The notes under the pieces are model-generated. The model worked only from the letters and a program-made list of their open reading frames with translations, made no database searches and was not told the DNA's origin. The translations under genes were made by a program, and so were the position numbers. From Mycobacterium sp. ACS1612 (GTDB lineage Bacteria; Actinomycetota; Actinomycetes; Mycobacteriales; Mycobacteriaceae), in the NCBI RefSeq assembly GCF_001667505.1, contig NZ_LZHZ01000052.1:1-35627 (forward strand): 35,627 nt of DNA, read 5' to 3'. This document shows, in pieces, positions 15,692 through 23,357 of this stretch; position 1 is the first letter of the stretch, and the number at the start of each line of letters is the position of its first letter.

Positions 15692-15718
15692 CAATCTGAT
15701 CGCGCCATTTTCAGGTTG
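15692..15718. promoter_or_regulatory. Inverted repeat between pucR-type gene and mmsA
   Basis: CAATCTGA (15692-15699) and TCAGGTTG (15711-15718) match as inverted arms in 7 of 8 positions with an 11-base spacer, directly after a TTGACA (15688-15693) that could be a -35 element of mmsA. Candidate binding site for the PucR-type regulator. Confidence 0.4.
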
Positions 15719-15721
15719 ATG

Positions 15722-15742
15722 GTGCACGCTAGAGGCGTGCAC
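15722..15742. promoter_or_regulatory. Perfect 8-bp dyad at the mmsA start
   Basis: GTGCACGC (15722-15729), TAGAG, GCGTGCAC (15735-15742): perfect arms with a 5-base loop. The preferred GTG start of mmsA (15737) lies in the right arm. It may be a DNA operator, or in RNA a hairpin that hides the start. Confidence 0.45.
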
Positions 15743-17227
15743 AACACCATCACCCATTGGTTCAACAACGAGGCGTTTGCCGGTACCGGCGGTTCTCTGC
15801 CAGTGACCAACCCGGCGACCGGCGAGGTCACCGGTCAGGTGGCGCTGGCCACCGTCGAGGACGCGCAAACCGTCATCGACGCCGCCGCTGCGGCGTTCCC
15901 CGCCTGGCGCGACACCTCGCTGGCCAAACGTACCCAAATCCTGTTCGCCTTCCGCGAGTTGCTCAACGCCCGCAAAGGCGAGCTGGCCAAGATCATCACC
16001 TCCGAGCACGGCAAGGTCGTCTCCGACGCGTTGGGCGAAGTCTCGCGCGGACAGGAAGTCGTCGAATTCGCCTGCGGCATCCCGCATCTGCTCAAGGGCG
16101 GCTTCACCGAGAACGCGTCCACCAAGGTCGACGTCTACTCGATCCGCCAGCCCCTCGGCCCGGTCGCGATCATCAGCCCGTTCAACTTCCCGGCCATGGT
16201 GCCGATGTGGTTCTTCCCCATCGCCATCGCGGCGGGCAACACCGTGGTGCTCAAACCGTCCGAGAAGGATCCGTCCGCCTCACTCTGGTTGGCCCAGTTG
16301 TGGAAGGACGCCGGACTCCCTGACGGCGTGTTCAACGTGCTGCAGGGCGACAAGACCGCCGTCGACGAACTGCTGACCAACCGCAAGATCAAGTCGGTGA
16401 GCTTTGTCGGCTCCACCCCGATCGCCCAGTACGTGTATCAGACCGGCACCGCGACCGGGAAACGTGTGCAAGCCCTCGGCGGAGCCAAGAACCACGCGGT
16501 GATCCTGCCCGACGCCGACCTCGACCTGGCCGCCGACGCCATGGTCAACGCCGGCTTCGGTTCCGCGGGTGAGCGCTGCATGGCCATCAGCGCCTGTGTC
16601 GCGGTCGGGCCGATCGCCGACGACCTGGTGGCCAAAATCAGCGACCGGGCACGCGCCATCCGCACCGGCGACGGCACCCAGGACTCCGACATGGGCCCGC
16701 TGGTCACCAAGGCCCACCGCGACAAGGTCGCCTCCTACATCGACGCCGGGGAGGCCGACGGCGCCAAGATCGTCGTCGACGGCCGCAATGTGAAGGCCGA
16801 CGGCGGCGCCAACGGATTCTGGCTCGGCCCCACCCTGATCGACCACGTCAAGCCCGAGATGAGCATCTACACCGACGAGATCTTCGGACCCGTGCTCTCG
16901 GTGGTGCGTGTCGAGTCCTACGACGAAGCGCTGCAACTGATCAACGACAACCCGTACGGCAACGGCACCGCGATCTTCACCAACGACGGCGGCGCGGCGC
17001 GCCGCTTCCAGAACGAGGTCGAGGTCGGCATGGTCGGCGTCAACGTGCCGATCCCGGTGCCGATGGCCTACTACAGCTTCGGGGGCTGGAAGGCCTCGCT
17101 GTTCGGCGACACCCACGCGCACGGCATGGACGGAGTGCAGTTCTTCACCCGCCAGAAAGCGATCACCAGTCGCTGGCTCGACCCGAGCCACGGCGGCATC
17201 GAACTCGGCTTCCCCCAGAACAAATAG
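15737..17227 (+). CDS. mmsA: Methylmalonate/malonate-semialdehyde dehydrogenase (CoA-acylating)
   Basis: 496 residues from GTG 15737, chosen because the start then aligns with Rv0753c-like proteins as I remember them; ATG 15719 would add six residues. Full-length aldehyde dehydrogenase: Asn150 in PFNFPAMVPMWF, Cys281 in SAGERCMA, and LGGAKNH at 247-253 in place of the ELGG of general ALDHs, the hallmark of the MMSDH branch, which forms acyl-CoA and CO2 rather than free acid. The C-terminal VNVPIPVPMAYYSFGGWK is also typical. With the aminotransferase 11 bases downstream, the likely route is beta-alanine (or a related omega-amino acid) to malonate semialdehyde to acetyl-CoA; valine or pyrimidine breakdown are alternatives. 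Control by the divergent PucR protein is probable. Confidence 0.94.
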   Translation: MHNTITHWFNNEAFAGTGGSLPVTNPATGEVTGQVALATVEDAQTVIDAAAAAFPAWRDTSLAKRTQILFAFRELLNARKGELAKIITSEHGKVVSDALGEVSRGQEVVEFACGIPHLLKGGFTENASTKVDVYSIRQPLGPVAIISPFNFPAMVPMWFFPIAIAAGNTVVLKPSEKDPSASLWLAQLWKDAGLPDGVFNVLQGDKTAVDELLTNRKIKSVSFVGSTPIAQYVYQTGTATGKRVQALGGAKNHAVILPDADLDLAADAMVNAGFGSAGERCMAISACVAVGPIADDLVAKISDRARAIRTGDGTQDSDMGPLVTKAHRDKVASYIDAGEADGAKIVVDGRNVKADGGANGFWLGPTLIDHVKPEMSIYTDEIFGPVLSVVRVESYDEALQLINDNPYGNGTAIFTNDGGAARRFQNEVEVGMVGVNVPIPVPMAYYSFGGWKASLFGDTHAHGMDGVQFFTRQKAITSRWLDPSHGGIELGFPQNK

Positions 17228-17238
17228 ATTGGTATCCG

Positions 17239-18615
17239 ATGACACAGACCATTCTCAATGGCACCACCGACCTCGCGGCAAAGGCCAACCGTCACCTGTG
17301 GGGCCACTTCGCGAAGCACGGTGAAGGCATCACGCCGCCGATCATCACCCGCGGTGAAGGCGTACACATTTGGGACGACAAGGGCAGGCAGTTTCTCGAC
17401 GGTCTGTCCGGCCTTTTCGTCGTCCAGGTAGGCCACGGCCGCAAGGAACTCGCCGAGGCCGCGGCCAAGCAGGCCGAGACGCTGTCGTTCTTCCCGCTGT
17501 GGTCGTACGCCACACCGAGCGCGATCGAGCTGTCGGAGCGCGTCGCCGGTTACGCGCCCGGCGATCTGAACCGGGTGTTCTTCACCACCGGCGGCGGCGA
17601 GGCCGTCGAGTCGGCGTGGAAGCTGGCCAAGAACTACTTCAAGCTCACCGGCAAACCCGGTAAGCACAAGGTGATTTCGCGGTCGATCGCCTACCACGGC
17701 ACGCCGCAGGGCGCGCTGGCGATCACTGGTCTTCCCCAATTCAAACAGCAATTCGAGCCGCTGACGCCGGGCGGGTTCCGCGCACCGAACACCAACTTCT
17801 ACCGCGCACCCGAGCCATATGCCCACGACATCAAGGCATTTGGGCAGTACTGTGCCGACCGCATCGCCGAGGCCATCGAGTTCGAGGGCCCCGACACCGT
17901 CGCCGCGGTGTTCCTCGAACCCGTGCAGAACGCCGGCGGATCCATTCCGCCGCCACCGGGATACTTCGAGCGGGTGCGCGAGATCTGCGACGAGTACGAC
18001 GTGCTGCTGGTCTCCGACGAGGTGATCTGCGCCTACGGCCGCATCGGCTCGATGTTCGCCTGCGACGACTTCGGCTATGTGCCCGACATGATCACCTGTG
18101 CGAAGGGTTTGACGTCGGGCTACTCGCCAATCGGCGCGATGATCGCCTCCGACCGGTTGTTCGAGCCGTTCAACGACGGCAAGACGACGTTCGCCCACGG
18201 CTACACCTTCGGCGGGCATCCGGTGTCGGCAGCGGTCGCGTTGGCCAACCTCGACATCTTCGACCGCGAGGGCATCACCGACCACGTCAAGGAAACCGCG
18301 CCCGCATTCCGGGCCACGCTGGAGAAGCTGTTGAGCCTGCCGATCGTCGGCGACGTTCGCGGCGAGGGCTTCTTCTACGGCATCGAACTGGTCAAGGATC
18401 AGGCGACGAAGGAGACCTTCACCAACGAGGAGTGCGGAAAGCTATTGCCGCAGATCACCACCGCGCTGCTGGACGCCGGCCTCTACTGCCGTGCCGACAA
18501 CCGCGGCGACCCCGTCGTGCAGGTGGCACCGCCGCTGATCAGCGGACAGCAGGAGTTCGACGCCATCTACGAGGCGTTGCGAGTCGTGCTCGACGAAGCG
18601 GGCCGCGGGCTCTAA
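17239..18615 (+). CDS. Class III (omega-amino acid) aminotransferase
   Basis: 458 residues from ATG 17239, 11 bases after mmsA. Fold-type I PLP enzyme of class III: phosphate-binding TTGGGEA (116-122), YHGT (152-155), cofactor Asp260 in LLVSDEVICAYGRIG, and Schiff-base Lys289 in MITCAKGLTSGYSPIG. The late motif HGYTFGGHPVSAAVAL is typical. The closest group I recall includes Rv3329 and bacterial beta-alanine:pyruvate or putrescine:pyruvate transaminases; pairing with an MMSDH favours beta-alanine, giving malonate semialdehyde. Amino acceptor (pyruvate or 2-oxoglutarate) cannot be told from sequence. It ends at a double hairpin region. Confidence 0.93.
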   Translation: MTQTILNGTTDLAAKANRHLWGHFAKHGEGITPPIITRGEGVHIWDDKGRQFLDGLSGLFVVQVGHGRKELAEAAAKQAETLSFFPLWSYATPSAIELSERVAGYAPGDLNRVFFTTGGGEAVESAWKLAKNYFKLTGKPGKHKVISRSIAYHGTPQGALAITGLPQFKQQFEPLTPGGFRAPNTNFYRAPEPYAHDIKAFGQYCADRIAEAIEFEGPDTVAAVFLEPVQNAGGSIPPPPGYFERVREICDEYDVLLVSDEVICAYGRIGSMFACDDFGYVPDMITCAKGLTSGYSPIGAMIASDRLFEPFNDGKTTFAHGYTFGGHPVSAAVALANLDIFDREGITDHVKETAPAFRATLEKLLSLPIVGDVRGEGFFYGIELVKDQATKETFTNEECGKLLPQITTALLDAGLYCRADNRGDPVVQVAPPLISGQQEFDAIYEALRVVLDEAGRGL

Positions 18616-18616
18616 C

Positions 18617-18639
18617 TTCGTCGCCGCGTCTGCGACGAA
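18617..18639 (+). terminator. First hairpin after the aminotransferase gene
   Basis: TTCGTCGC (18617-18624), 7-base loop, GCGACGAA (18632-18639): perfect 8-bp stem starting one base after the stop codon. It shares GAA (18637-18639) with the larger hairpin that follows, so the two cannot both form fully. Confidence 0.5.
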
Positions 18640-18691
18640 ACGGCATTCCAGCACGCAAAGTTCGAGAAGAAGCGTGCTGGAATGCCGTTTC
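18637..18691. terminator. Bidirectional 20-bp stem between convergent genes
   Basis: Perfect 20-bp inverted arms, 18637-18656 and 18672-18691, with a 15-base loop, between the stops of two convergent genes (18615 and 18700). The arm begins GAAACGGCATTCC and ends CAGCACGC. No U-run follows on either side, as is common for mycobacterial terminators. It could also be a copy of a dispersed palindromic repeat. Confidence 0.65.
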
Positions 18692-18699
18692 GGCGAAAA

Positions 18700-20691
18700 C
18701 TAGCGCGACGCGGCCTGCTTTAACGCGCTGTCCGCGACATACGCCGGCGTCGCGCTCTCCGGCACCACCATCACCGGAATGTCGGAGTGCGCGATCACCG
18801 CGCCCGTGACGCTGCCCTGCACCAAACCGAGCAGCCCGCTGCGGCGGTGCGGGGCGAGCACGATCAGGCTCGCGTCGTGTTCGCTCGCGGCGCGCACGAT
18901 GCCCTTCCACGTCGGCGCCGCCTCCACCGCCACGCTCGTCGCGTGGAACCCGGCCGCCTCAGCCAGCGACGCCCCGTGCGCGGCGGTCCGCTCCGCCGCA
19001 CGCCGCACCTCACCGGCCTGATCAGCGTCGAAATGTTTGGCGTCCGTCGGCGTGAAGCCCACGTCCGCGGGCTGCCACACGCACACCACCAAGGCGCATC
19101 GGCCCGGCTCGAGCTGGCCCGCGGCGTATCGAATTGCCTTGTCCGCCAGGCGAGTTCCGTCGTAGGCGAACACCACCGGTTGCGACTCGTGCCATTGCAC
19201 CGGCGCCACCACCCGTTCCGCTGGTGCGGGCGGCGCGACCGGCACACCGCGCAACCGCGCCAACAACGGCGGCGAGTACCACGCGGGGGAATCGCCGTCG
19301 AGGAACTCGTCCAGGTCGGGGTCTTGCGGCCTAGCTCCGCTGAGCGCGTAGATCGCCACCCCGAAGATCGCGCCGCCGATCGCCAACCCCAGCCCGATCC
19401 ACAGTGTCACACCCGTGCCCACATTCAGATCGCCGGACACCGCCCCTGCGACGTGGGCGAGGATCGGCGCCACCATGAACGCCGCCACCGCGCGTAGCAA
19501 TTCGATGATCGCGAACACCCGCTGCAGGCTGGCCGACTGCAACGAAAAGCCCGCCACGAACAACGCCGGCGCGACGGTGGCGCCCAGCGCCAACCCCGTC
19601 AACAACGAACCGACCAACGCCAGCGGCACATTGGCCGGCAGCGCGAACCGGAACACCACGATGCCCGCCGCCAGCAGCGCCATGCCGACCAGCGGCAGGT
19701 AATGCATGGCCTTGCGGGTGATGACGTAGCCGAACACGACGGCCACCACGATCGCGCCGCCGACCTCGGGCAGATAGATCAGCCCGACCTGCACCGCGCT
19801 GAAGTGCTGCATCAACACGTTGGCCGTCAACGCGGTGGCTGCCACCGACGCCGCGGCCGCGAACAGCGCGACGCCAACGCCCGCGACCGGGATGGCGCTG
19901 GTCATCATCGTGCGCACCGTCAGCAGCGGCTGCGCGGCCCGGAACTGGTAGACGATCAACACCACGATCAGCGCCAGGCCGCCGAACATCGGCACGCTGG
20001 CCGCCGGATCGCTGAACGGGTGGGTGGTCAACTGCGCCGCGCCGACGAACGCTGCGGTACATCCGACCGCGGCCAACAGGATCGCCTTCAGGTCGCGGGG
20101 TGCATCCAGATCGGCGGGCGGGGCGTCCTCGAACGTCAATGCCGCCATCAGCAGCGCCAGCACGGCCACCCCGGCGACGACCCAGAACAGCGGCCGCCAC
20201 GCATGCGACTCGGCCTGCACACCGCCGATGAACGGGCCCAGCGCCACGGCGCCGAACACGCACATGTTCATGATCACCGCGGTGTTGCGCAGCTTCTCCC
20301 GCGGGAAGCCGATGGTCAGCGGCGGCGCGGCGGCGATCAGCAGCATGCTGGTGGCCAGCCCCTGCAGCACGTGCCCGCCGATGAACATCGTCGAGTTCTG
20401 CGCGGCCGCCGCGAGCACCGACCCCGCCGCCAGCACCACCGCGTACGCCAGCAGCATCCTGCGCTGCGGCAGGTGCTGGGCGAACTGCACCGCCAGCACC
20501 GTGCCCACCGCGTACGCCGCGTTGCTGAGTCCGGAACTCAGGCTCATCGCCTGGGCGGACATGTGCAGTTGGGTGGAGATGATCGGCACCAACGGGTCGA
20601 GCGCCGCCGACAGAGCTAAATAGGGAATCAATGCGAGTGTGACCATGGCGGCCACGGCCGGATAGCGTCCGGCGAGGGGTCCCTGGCGCAT
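18700..20691 (-). CDS. MFS transporter fused to a universal stress protein (Usp) domain
   Basis: 663 residues from ATG 20691. Residues about 10-460 are a 14-TM DHA2-like major facilitator (TLALIPYLALSAALDPLVPI, GLSNAAYAVGTVLAVQFA, GGHVLQGLATSMLLIAAAPP). A hydrophilic linker (about 465-503) leads to a C-terminal Usp domain (504-647): VVFAYDGTRLADKAIRYAAG, EHDASLIVLAPHRRSG, VQGSVTGAVIAHSDIPVMVVP. In ATP-binding Usps the motif is G-2x-G-9x-G-S/T; here the second half (Gly626-Ser627, nine residues after Arg616) is kept, but both first-half glycines are Ala613 and Arg616, so nucleotide binding is doubtful. Exporter gated by a stress domain is inference. Substrate unknown. Last gene of the leftward train, separated from the cNMP gene by a hairpin. 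Confidence 0.9.
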   Translation of the reverse strand: MRQGPLAGRYPAVAAMVTLALIPYLALSAALDPLVPIISTQLHMSAQAMSLSSGLSNAAYAVGTVLAVQFAQHLPQRRMLLAYAVVLAAGSVLAAAAQNSTMFIGGHVLQGLATSMLLIAAAPPLTIGFPREKLRNTAVIMNMCVFGAVALGPFIGGVQAESHAWRPLFWVVAGVAVLALLMAALTFEDAPPADLDAPRDLKAILLAAVGCTAAFVGAAQLTTHPFSDPAASVPMFGGLALIVVLIVYQFRAAQPLLTVRTMMTSAIPVAGVGVALFAAAASVAATALTANVLMQHFSAVQVGLIYLPEVGGAIVVAVVFGYVITRKAMHYLPLVGMALLAAGIVVFRFALPANVPLALVGSLLTGLALGATVAPALFVAGFSLQSASLQRVFAIIELLRAVAAFMVAPILAHVAGAVSGDLNVGTGVTLWIGLGLAIGGAIFGVAIYALSGARPQDPDLDEFLDGDSPAWYSPPLLARLRGVPVAPPAPAERVVAPVQWHESQPVVFAYDGTRLADKAIRYAAGQLEPGRCALVVCVWQPADVGFTPTDAKHFDADQAGEVRRAAERTAAHGASLAEAAGFHATSVAVEAAPTWKGIVRAASEHDASLIVLAPHRRSGLLGLVQGSVTGAVIAHSDIPVMVVPESATPAYVADSALKQAASR

Positions 20692-20769
20692 CAGATGGGC
20701 TCGAAGATGTCAGAGGCGCAGGCAGGCACGCGGGTAGGTAACCCGGTCGCGACGAAAATTATTCCTTCA

Positions 20770-20790
20770 CAGCAACTTCCAAGGTTGCTG
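20770..20790 (-). terminator. Hairpin after the cyclic-nucleotide-binding gene
   Basis: A 21-bp near-palindrome, CAGCAACTTCCAAGGTTGCTG read on the plus strand as 7 perfect base pairs plus a G-U and an A-T pair. It begins eight bases after the stop of the leftward gene and is followed on that strand by TGAAGGAATAATTTT. Likely (partial) terminator; the MFS-Usp gene then needs its own promoter in the remaining 78 bases. Confidence 0.5.
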
Positions 20791-20798
20791 ATTTGCGG

Positions 20799-21257
20799 TC
20801 AGCCTTCGGTTGCCGCTTTTGGCACGTGCCGCGAGACGGTCTCGTCCATCATCTGGCGCAGTGCAGGCACCTCGTCGAGCAGGCGGCGCAGGTCGTCACG
20901 CGCGATGTGCAGCACCTCGGCGCGGCCGGTCGTCGTCACCGTCGCGTTGCGCAGTTTCCCGTGCCGCAGCGCCGACTCGCCGATCACCTCACCCGGACCG
21001 ACCACGGCGATGCGTTCCTTGCCCACGTACACCCCGGCCTCGCCGCTGAGCAGGATGTAGCAGGCGTCCGACACCGTCTGCTCGCGGATCAGCGGCCACG
21101 GCCCCGATGTCGAGGTGCGGTGAGTCGCACGCGCGATTCGCGTCAGGTCGTCGTCGGAGAACTCCGAAAACTCCGGCAGCTCCTTCAGCCGCCGGGCGTC
21201 CTCTTTGTGTTGCTGCTCGCGGGCGTGTTTCGCCTCAGTGCTCTCGCGTCTGTACAT
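20799..21257 (-). CDS. Cyclic nucleotide-binding domain protein
   Basis: 152 residues from ATG 21257 with GGGGGAT upstream. A Lys/Glu/Arg-rich helical N-terminus (residues 1-28) precedes a cNMP-binding beta-barrel (about 30-145): LPEFSEFSDDDLTRIAR, CYILLSGEAGVYVG, VGPGEVIGESALRHGKLRNATVTTTG, then VLHIARDDLRRLLDEVP. The phosphate-binding cassette keeps Glu of GESAL and Arg of LRNATV, so it could bind cAMP. There is no DNA-binding or enzymatic domain attached, as in several small mycobacterial cNMP proteins. It probably acts by binding a partner; the neighbouring WS/DGAT acyltransferase and MFS-Usp are candidates (inference). Confidence 0.88.
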   Translation of the reverse strand: MYRRESTEAKHAREQQHKEDARRLKELPEFSEFSDDDLTRIARATHRTSTSGPWPLIREQTVSDACYILLSGEAGVYVGKERIAVVGPGEVIGESALRHGKLRNATVTTTGRAEVLHIARDDLRRLLDEVPALRQMMDETVSRHVPKAATEG

Positions 21258-21338
21258 CCCGATCCCCCGATCCTGTGATGCCGCTGACAGTTCAGGAGCC
21301 TAGCGACGAGCCGTTGCCGGCAGGCCAAAACGCGCACC

Positions 21339-22739
21339 TCAGACCAGCGGGCGCGCTCCGCAGCCCAACAGCTCGTCCAGTTGCGCCTCGAACCGGTCCG
21401 CCAGTGGCCACAGGTCGTCGACCATCCGCCTGCACGAGATGAGGCCGACGTTGAGCTTGCCGTCCAGCGACATCACGGTGATGTTCAGACCCGACCCGTG
21501 GAAGATCGGGCCGAGCGGATACAGCCCCTTGATCTCGGCGCCCATGCCGTACAACGTGGTCGGTGGGCCCGCGACATTCGAGATCACCACGTTGTGGATC
21601 GGGGCGGTGCGCAGCGGGGTTCGGGCCATCACCCCGAGCACGAGGTTGAACATGCCGCGCGCCAGAACCTGCGCCACGTCGTACACGAGGGTCGGACCGA
21701 TCGCCGCACTGTGGTCCTTGGCGCGGGCATTCGCCTCGGCGATAGCCTGCAACCGCTCCCCGGCATCGTCGATATGAGTATGCAGATTGCAAAACATCCC
21801 TGACACGTGGTTGCGGCCCGGCCGATCTGATTTGTCGTGCACCGACATCGGCACCACCGCCACCAGCGGCTTCTCCGGCAGCTCCCCCCGATCGCTCAGG
21901 AAATCCCGCAGGGCACCCGCACACAGCGCCAGCACGACGTCGTTGACCTTGACGCCGAAGCGCTCCTTGACCCGGTTGACGTCGTCAAAGTCCAACTGCG
22001 CCAAGGCGATCGTGCGATCCGGTGTGACTTCGTCGTTGAAAACCGTCCGTGGCGCGCTGAACGGCGCGGCCATCGCGATACCGTTGACGGCTCGGTTGAC
22101 CGAATCGGCAACCGTCGACACCGCCACGGGAACCGCCCTGGCCATCTGCAGCGGACGCGTCAGGAATCTGACCAACCCCCCGGCGGCGAGTTCCACCAGC
22201 GACGCCCCACCCGGGCCCTGCACCGGCTCCGGCGGCGGCGCGTCGGGCTCCAGCGTGCACAGTTGGTTGAGCAGGTTCGCTGCCGAGACGCCGTCTACCG
22301 CGGCGTGATGCACCTTGATCATCAAGGCCAGCGGGCCGCCCTGATGAGGGTCGGCGCCTGCGACTCCCTCGATCACCCACATCTCCCAGACCGGCTTGCC
22401 GCGATCCAGCGGCACCGAGGCGATGTGCGCGCATACTTCGGCCAGTTCCGTTCGCCCACCCGGCAACGGCAACCCGATCCGGTGCACGTGCCGCGATACG
22501 TCGAAGTGGTCGTCCTCGACCCATACCGGGTGGTCCAGGTTCAGCTGGCTGTCGGCCAGTTTGACCCGTAGTTCGGGCAGCGCCTGGATCCGCGCCGCCA
22601 GGTCGTCGACAAATCGATCGAAGCGGTAGCCGCCGGGAATAGTGGTCGTGTCCAGTTCGATCACCGAGCAGACGTGCAACGGCACGTTGCGTGACTCGAC
22701 GTACAGAAAGCTGGCGTCGAGTCCACTCAGCCGCTCCAT
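21339..22739 (-). CDS. Wax ester synthase / diacylglycerol acyltransferase (WS/DGAT)
   Basis: 466 residues from ATG 22739 (MERLSGLDASFLYVES, the standard opening of the family). Catalytic HHxxxDG is HHAAVDG at residues 144-150; also LPELRVKLAD early and the C-terminal domain with NVVISNVAGPPTTLYGMGAEI (NVPGP-type loop, Asn retained). Members transfer acyl groups from acyl-CoA to diacylglycerol or fatty alcohol and build storage lipid; Mycobacterium has many paralogues (Tgs family), so the particular substrate is open. Length is normal. A strong SigF-like promoter sits directly upstream, overlapping the SOUL stop codon, which suggests stress or dormancy-type induction separate from the upstream genes. 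Confidence 0.95.
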   Translation of the reverse strand: MERLSGLDASFLYVESRNVPLHVCSVIELDTTTIPGGYRFDRFVDDLAARIQALPELRVKLADSQLNLDHPVWVEDDHFDVSRHVHRIGLPLPGGRTELAEVCAHIASVPLDRGKPVWEMWVIEGVAGADPHQGGPLALMIKVHHAAVDGVSAANLLNQLCTLEPDAPPPEPVQGPGGASLVELAAGGLVRFLTRPLQMARAVPVAVSTVADSVNRAVNGIAMAAPFSAPRTVFNDEVTPDRTIALAQLDFDDVNRVKERFGVKVNDVVLALCAGALRDFLSDRGELPEKPLVAVVPMSVHDKSDRPGRNHVSGMFCNLHTHIDDAGERLQAIAEANARAKDHSAAIGPTLVYDVAQVLARGMFNLVLGVMARTPLRTAPIHNVVISNVAGPPTTLYGMGAEIKGLYPLGPIFHGSGLNITVMSLDGKLNVGLISCRRMVDDLWPLADRFEAQLDELLGCGARPLV

Positions 22740-22749
22740 CTCCCACCCG

Positions 22750-22775
22750 TACCCGGGTTGAGAGTCGCGTCAAAC
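22750..22775 (-). promoter_or_regulatory. SigF-like promoter of the WS/DGAT gene
   Basis: Minus strand: TGTTTGAC with GTTT at 22775-22772, 17 bases, GGGTAC with GGGTA at 22754-22750. The predicted start is only a few bases before the ATG. The same TGTTTGAC occurs in the -35 of the GCS2 gene promoter at 31.88 kb. Confidence 0.55.
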
Positions 22776-23357
22776 ACAAACGGGGGTGACGCCAATGGCG
22801 ACCTCGTTGCGGCGCCGCCACGGGATGGTCCACGGCGGGTCGTAAAGCCATGTGACCGGCGAGCCCACCGTCTCGAAGCCGTACGCCTGCAGTGCGTGAC
22901 GGAGTGCAGCGGTCTGGGCGGCCACCGCCTCAGGTGTTGCGGTGCCGGTAAAGCGAAGCACCGCAACCGATTCGGCGGGCACCTCGACCAGCCGAACTCG
23001 ATCGTCGTCGGGCATCGGCAGCGTCGCCAGCGTCCGTTCGGCAGGCATGTAGAACCGGATCACCCACCCCGATTCCGCCGAGGCGGCGGCCACCGGTGCA
23101 GTCATCGCGATCCGGTCACCGCCGTGGTTGCGTCCGAAAATGAAGCCGGCCAGTCGGCGAAACCCCTCGTTGCGCGCCGACATCTCGTCACTGCCGACGA
23201 TGGTTTCCGCCGCCACCCGCGGGCCGTAATGCCGGATCTGGACGTGCTTTGTCAGTTTCTCGCACCGGTAGTCCGGCTCCTCGACGGTGCGGATGCCCAC
23301 CACTGAGGCCGCCGACTCGACCAGCTGGCCAAGCGTTTTGGTGATCTTGTTCAACAC
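22770..23357 (-). CDS. SOUL haem-binding family protein
   Basis: 195 residues from GTG 23357, with GAAAGG about eight bases upstream. Resembles the SOUL/HBP23 family: PDYRCEKLTKHVQIRHYGPRV, a middle GFRRLAGFIFGRNHGGDRIAMTAPV (the family signature GxxxLxxYIFGxN...IxMTxPV), VIRFYMPAERTLATLP, and VAVLRFTGTATPEAV. These bind tetrapyrroles or act in uncharacterised ways in bacteria. The N-terminal helix (LNKITKTLGQLVESAASVVG) is amphipathic and could anchor it peripherally. Its 5' end lies within the C-terminal part of the MFS frame. Its stop codon forms part of the WS/DGAT promoter. Confidence 0.9.
   Translation of the reverse strand: MLNKITKTLGQLVESAASVVGIRTVEEPDYRCEKLTKHVQIRHYGPRVAAETIVGSDEMSARNEGFRRLAGFIFGRNHGGDRIAMTAPVAAASAESGWVIRFYMPAERTLATLPMPDDDRVRLVEVPAESVAVLRFTGTATPEAVAAQTAALRHALQAYGFETVGSPVTWLYDPPWTIPWRRRNEVAIGVTPVCV

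Noticed and set aside
16280..17245. Long open frame antisense to mmsA, and similar long antisense frames at 840-1538, 10901-11776, 17071-18285, 19331-20263
   Set aside because: They mirror strong genes on the other strand, are Arg/Val/Gly- or His-rich with no domains, and are what high third-position GC produces.
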